A DNA stretch of 5,314 nucleotides from Ruminococcaceae bacterium UBA6416 (GTDB lineage: Bacteria > Bacillota > Clostridia > Oscillospirales > Acutalibacteraceae), in the NCBI GenBank assembly GCA_002438505.1, contig DJPI01000041.1, forward strand, positions 1-5,314, written 5' to 3'. Below are positions 4,356-5,314 of the stretch, one piece after another (the stretch's first letter is position 1; each line of letters starts with the position of its first letter). The position numbers were made by a program, and so were the translations under genes. Under the pieces are notes generated by a model. The model was not told the DNA's origin and made no database searches. It was given only the letters and a program-made list of their open reading frames with translations.

Positions 4356-4979
4356 TTAAAAGCCGGATTTCCGGTTGACCGGTGCAACGGCCGTTCTTTG
4401 AACGGAAGGAACAAAAAAATTCGCTGCAGCCATCCTTGCAAAATCCATCGGCATTCCGCTTCTGACAACAACCCTGCAAGGATAACGGCTTTTTCCAACC
4501 TTCGCAATGATGTTGACGCTTCCGGGAGAAAGCGCTTTAACAATGCCGTTTTTGGTGACCATAGCAATTCTTTTGTCACTTGAGCTCCATTTGACATTCC
4601 GCTTTGTTCCGCAAAGCTTCAGCGCAAAGCTCTTTCCAACCGGAACAATCTTCTTAACCGAGGAGATTCTGGGTGCTTCAACGCTGACGCGGCATTTATA
4701 AACCTTTTTTCCAACCCTTGTTCTGACCGTGGCGTCTCCGGGTTTAACGCCCTTGATGAGACCTTTCTTGCTGACAGTAACAATGTTTTTATTTCCTGAT
4801 TTCCACCGCGGCTCCTTTTGTGCGCCGGAGAGCTTAAGTTTATAGGTTTCTCCAACGGAGACGGTGATTTTAGTCTTATTGAGCTTCACCTGAGCAGCAA
4901 CGGCCGCCGGAGCAAAAAGCGCTGCAGCAACAAGAACGGAAAGAAGCAGAGCAAAAAGCTTTTTGAAAACATTTTTCAT
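4356..4979 (-). CDS. Secreted protein with two bacterial Ig-like (Big_2) domains
   Basis: A signal peptide (1-29: VFKK, a long Ala/Leu core, cleavage near AVAA) leads a 207-residue product. Two Big_2 domains follow, at about 31-101 and 103-172. Each has the family pattern: a V-G-E/K start of strand (43-45, 114-116), W-K/S-S with an I-V/A-x-V turn (59-69, 131-142), then G-x-[IV]-K-[GA]-[VL]-x-P-G (73-81, 145-153) and a closing C-R-V strand (96-98, 168-170). Such domains usually serve as spacers or adhesive modules in surface proteins. Here they are nearly the whole protein, with a short Ala-containing tail (173-207) and no LPxTG anchor or enzyme domain, so it is probably released or held by other means. 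Cysteines at 96, 123 and 168 could form a disulfide. The ATG has GGAG seven bases upstream. Confidence 0.88.
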   Translation of the reverse strand: MKNVFKKLFALLLSVLVAAALFAPAAVAAQVKLNKTKITVSVGETYKLKLSGAQKEPRWKSGNKNIVTVSKKGLIKGVKPGDATVRTRVGKKVYKCRVSVEAPRISSVKKIVPVGKSFALKLCGTKRNVKWSSSDKRIAMVTKNGIVKALSPGSVNIIAKVGKSRYPCRVVVRSGMPMDFARMAAANFFVPSVQRTAVAPVNRKSGF

Positions 4980-5012
4980 TTTTAAACTCCTTTCGGCCTT
5001 AATGATATTTTA

Positions 5013-5041
5013 ACTATAGCAATTTTTTGATTGAAAGTCAA
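5013..5041 (-). promoter_or_regulatory. Sigma-A promoter of the Big_2 gene
   Basis: On the - strand TTGACT (5041-5036) and TATAGT (5018-5013) are separated by exactly 17 bases. The leader is about 28 bases and carries the AAAGGAG ribosome site (4993-4987). Confidence 0.8.
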
Positions 5042-5045
5042 GGGG

Positions 5046-5099
5046 CGGTTGCAAATCATTGACTAATGTACACGGTTGCAAATCATTGACTAATGGACA
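5046..5099. repeat. Two-copy 27-base tandem repeat between divergent promoters
   Basis: A 23-base sequence starting CGGTTGCAAATCATTGACTA is exact at 5046-5068 and 5073-5095. The following four bases are TACA and GACA, so the period is 27 with 26 of 27 matches. Each copy contains the small dyad CATT-GACT-AATG. The pair sits directly upstream of the Big_2 promoter and 24 bases before the + strand promoter at 5123. It could be a double regulator site, or paired transposase sites left from an insertion-sequence end (read on the - strand each copy begins TGTNCATTAGTCAA). Confidence 0.85.
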
Positions 5100-5122
5100 A
5101 CAGACCGTAATCGCCTTGTGTA

Positions 5123-5151
5123 TTGACAATCTAACATTCTCGTGCTACAAT
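5123..5151 (+). promoter_or_regulatory. Consensus sigma-A promoter, + strand
   Basis: A perfect TTGACA (5123-5128) and TACAAT (5146-5151) are separated by exactly 17 bases, the strongest promoter in the window. The expected start is near 5158. The spacer contains ATCTAAC (5129-5135), which matches the half-site of the dyads further downstream. Confidence 0.85.
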
Positions 5152-5157
5152 ATCCTC

Positions 5158-5238
5158 AGGTTTTGTTTGTGGCAAATGGATGCTGCTCCGAATGCAAACT
5201 TAATGCAAAATTAACATAAAGCCGCTGATGCGGCTTTT
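5158..5238 (+). ncRNA. Predicted ~80-base transcript: leader or small RNA
   Basis: The promoter at 5123-5151 and the terminator ending at 5238 define a transcript of about 80 bases. It holds a 12-codon frame, ATG 5176 to TAA 5212-5214 (MDAAPNANLMQN), with no good ribosome site; its stop lies three bases before the terminator stem. It could be an attenuator leader for the gene starting beyond 5314, or a small RNA. No known riboswitch or tRNA-sensing motif is recognised. Confidence 0.4.
5218..5238 (+). terminator. Compact intrinsic terminator
   Basis: AAAGCCGC (5218-5225) pairs perfectly with GCGGCTTT (5230-5237) around a TGAT tetraloop, ending in TTTTCT. It lies between the promoter at 5123 and the ribosome site at the window edge, so it must stop a short RNA or be read through conditionally. 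Confidence 0.75.
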
Positions 5239-5251
5239 CTAAAGGCAGCTG

Positions 5252-5303
5252 GTTAGCTATATCTAACTGTGTGATTTGCATATGCCGGTTAGATAAAGCT
5301 AAC
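5252..5303. promoter_or_regulatory. Paired GTTAG-N6-CTAAC dyads before an off-window gene
   Basis: GTTAGCTATATCTAAC (5252-5267) and GTTAGATAAAGCTAAC (5288-5303) each have the form GTTAG-N6-CTAAC. They are also inverted copies of each other with a single mismatch, 36 bases apart centre to centre. As DNA they look like a double operator; the TTAG/CTAA shape recalls MarR-type and DtxR/IdeR-type sites. As RNA they could form a 16-bp stem just before the ribosome site. Confidence 0.65.
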
Positions 5304-5305
5304 AG

Positions 5306-5314
5306 CAAAAGGAG
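5306..5314 (+). promoter_or_regulatory. Ribosome site of a gene starting beyond the window
   Basis: AAAAGGAG at the last bases of the window follows the dyads immediately and implies a + strand start codon within about ten bases past 5314. The gene itself is not visible. Confidence 0.6.

Noticed and set aside
4619..4855. Second - strand frame inside the Big_2 gene, 78 codons
   Set aside because: The overlapping frame carries the recognisable Ig-like domains; this one has no family pattern.
5046..5095. Minimal CRISPR (two 23-base repeats)
   Set aside because: The gap between the copies is only four bases, far too short for a spacer.
5081..5114. Additional promoter using TTGACT inside the 27-base repeats
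   Set aside because: No acceptable -10 box lies 16-18 bases downstream of either TTGACT copy.
5158..5238. Known riboswitch or T-box leader
   Set aside because: The roughly 80-base leader is too short for a T-box and shows no conserved aptamer motif that I can recognise; only the terminator is clear.

Overview
The window looks like chromosome of a low-to-mid G+C, Gram-positive anaerobe, most likely a gut clostridium of the Ruminococcus/Oscillospiraceae type. The grounds are strong AGGAGG-type ribosome sites, canonical sigma-A promoters with 17-base spacers, several non-ATG starts, a PadR/HAAS regulatory pair, and a Big_2 surface-type protein. This placement is inference; no gene in the window identifies a genus.

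Left part (1-1490, + strand): a G+C-rich block of three tandem, roughly 80-base, hairpin-rich units (1-216) leads into a 27-residue micro-ORF with a near-perfect ribosome site. Next comes a translationally coupled pair of unrecognised small genes (426-851 and 848-1189) that share a C-terminal sequence pattern. After a perfect 10-bp hairpin there is a ribbon-helix-helix (RHH) DNA-binding gene broken by one frameshift (1267-1454), followed by terminator-like hairpins. Repeats, tiny ORFs, unknown paired genes and a decaying RHH gene are typical of accessory or mobile DNA, but no integrase, relaxase or transposase is visible.

Middle part (1577-3060, - strand): a compact operon runs PadR repressor, then a HAAS-domain membrane protein, then a small secreted protein that starts at TTG, and ends in a clear intrinsic terminator. 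Upstream are two tandem promoters of identical layout, each carrying TATGTGA immediately before the -10 box. A third, inverted copy of that heptamer lies between them. This is what an autoregulated PadR operon with repeated operators could look like.

Right-middle part (3131-5041, - strand): an unrecognised 110-codon gene with its own strong promoter but an unsettled start; an unrecognised 236-residue membrane protein; and a secreted protein with two bacterial Ig-like (Big_2) domains, with its own promoter and terminator.

Right end (5042-5314): a 27-base-period tandem repeat lies between divergent promoters. On the + strand a consensus promoter (5123-5151) reaches an intrinsic terminator (5218-5238) after only about 80 bases. 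It is followed by two GTTAG-N6-CTAAC operator-like dyads and a ribosome site at the window edge, so a regulated gene starts just beyond base 5314.
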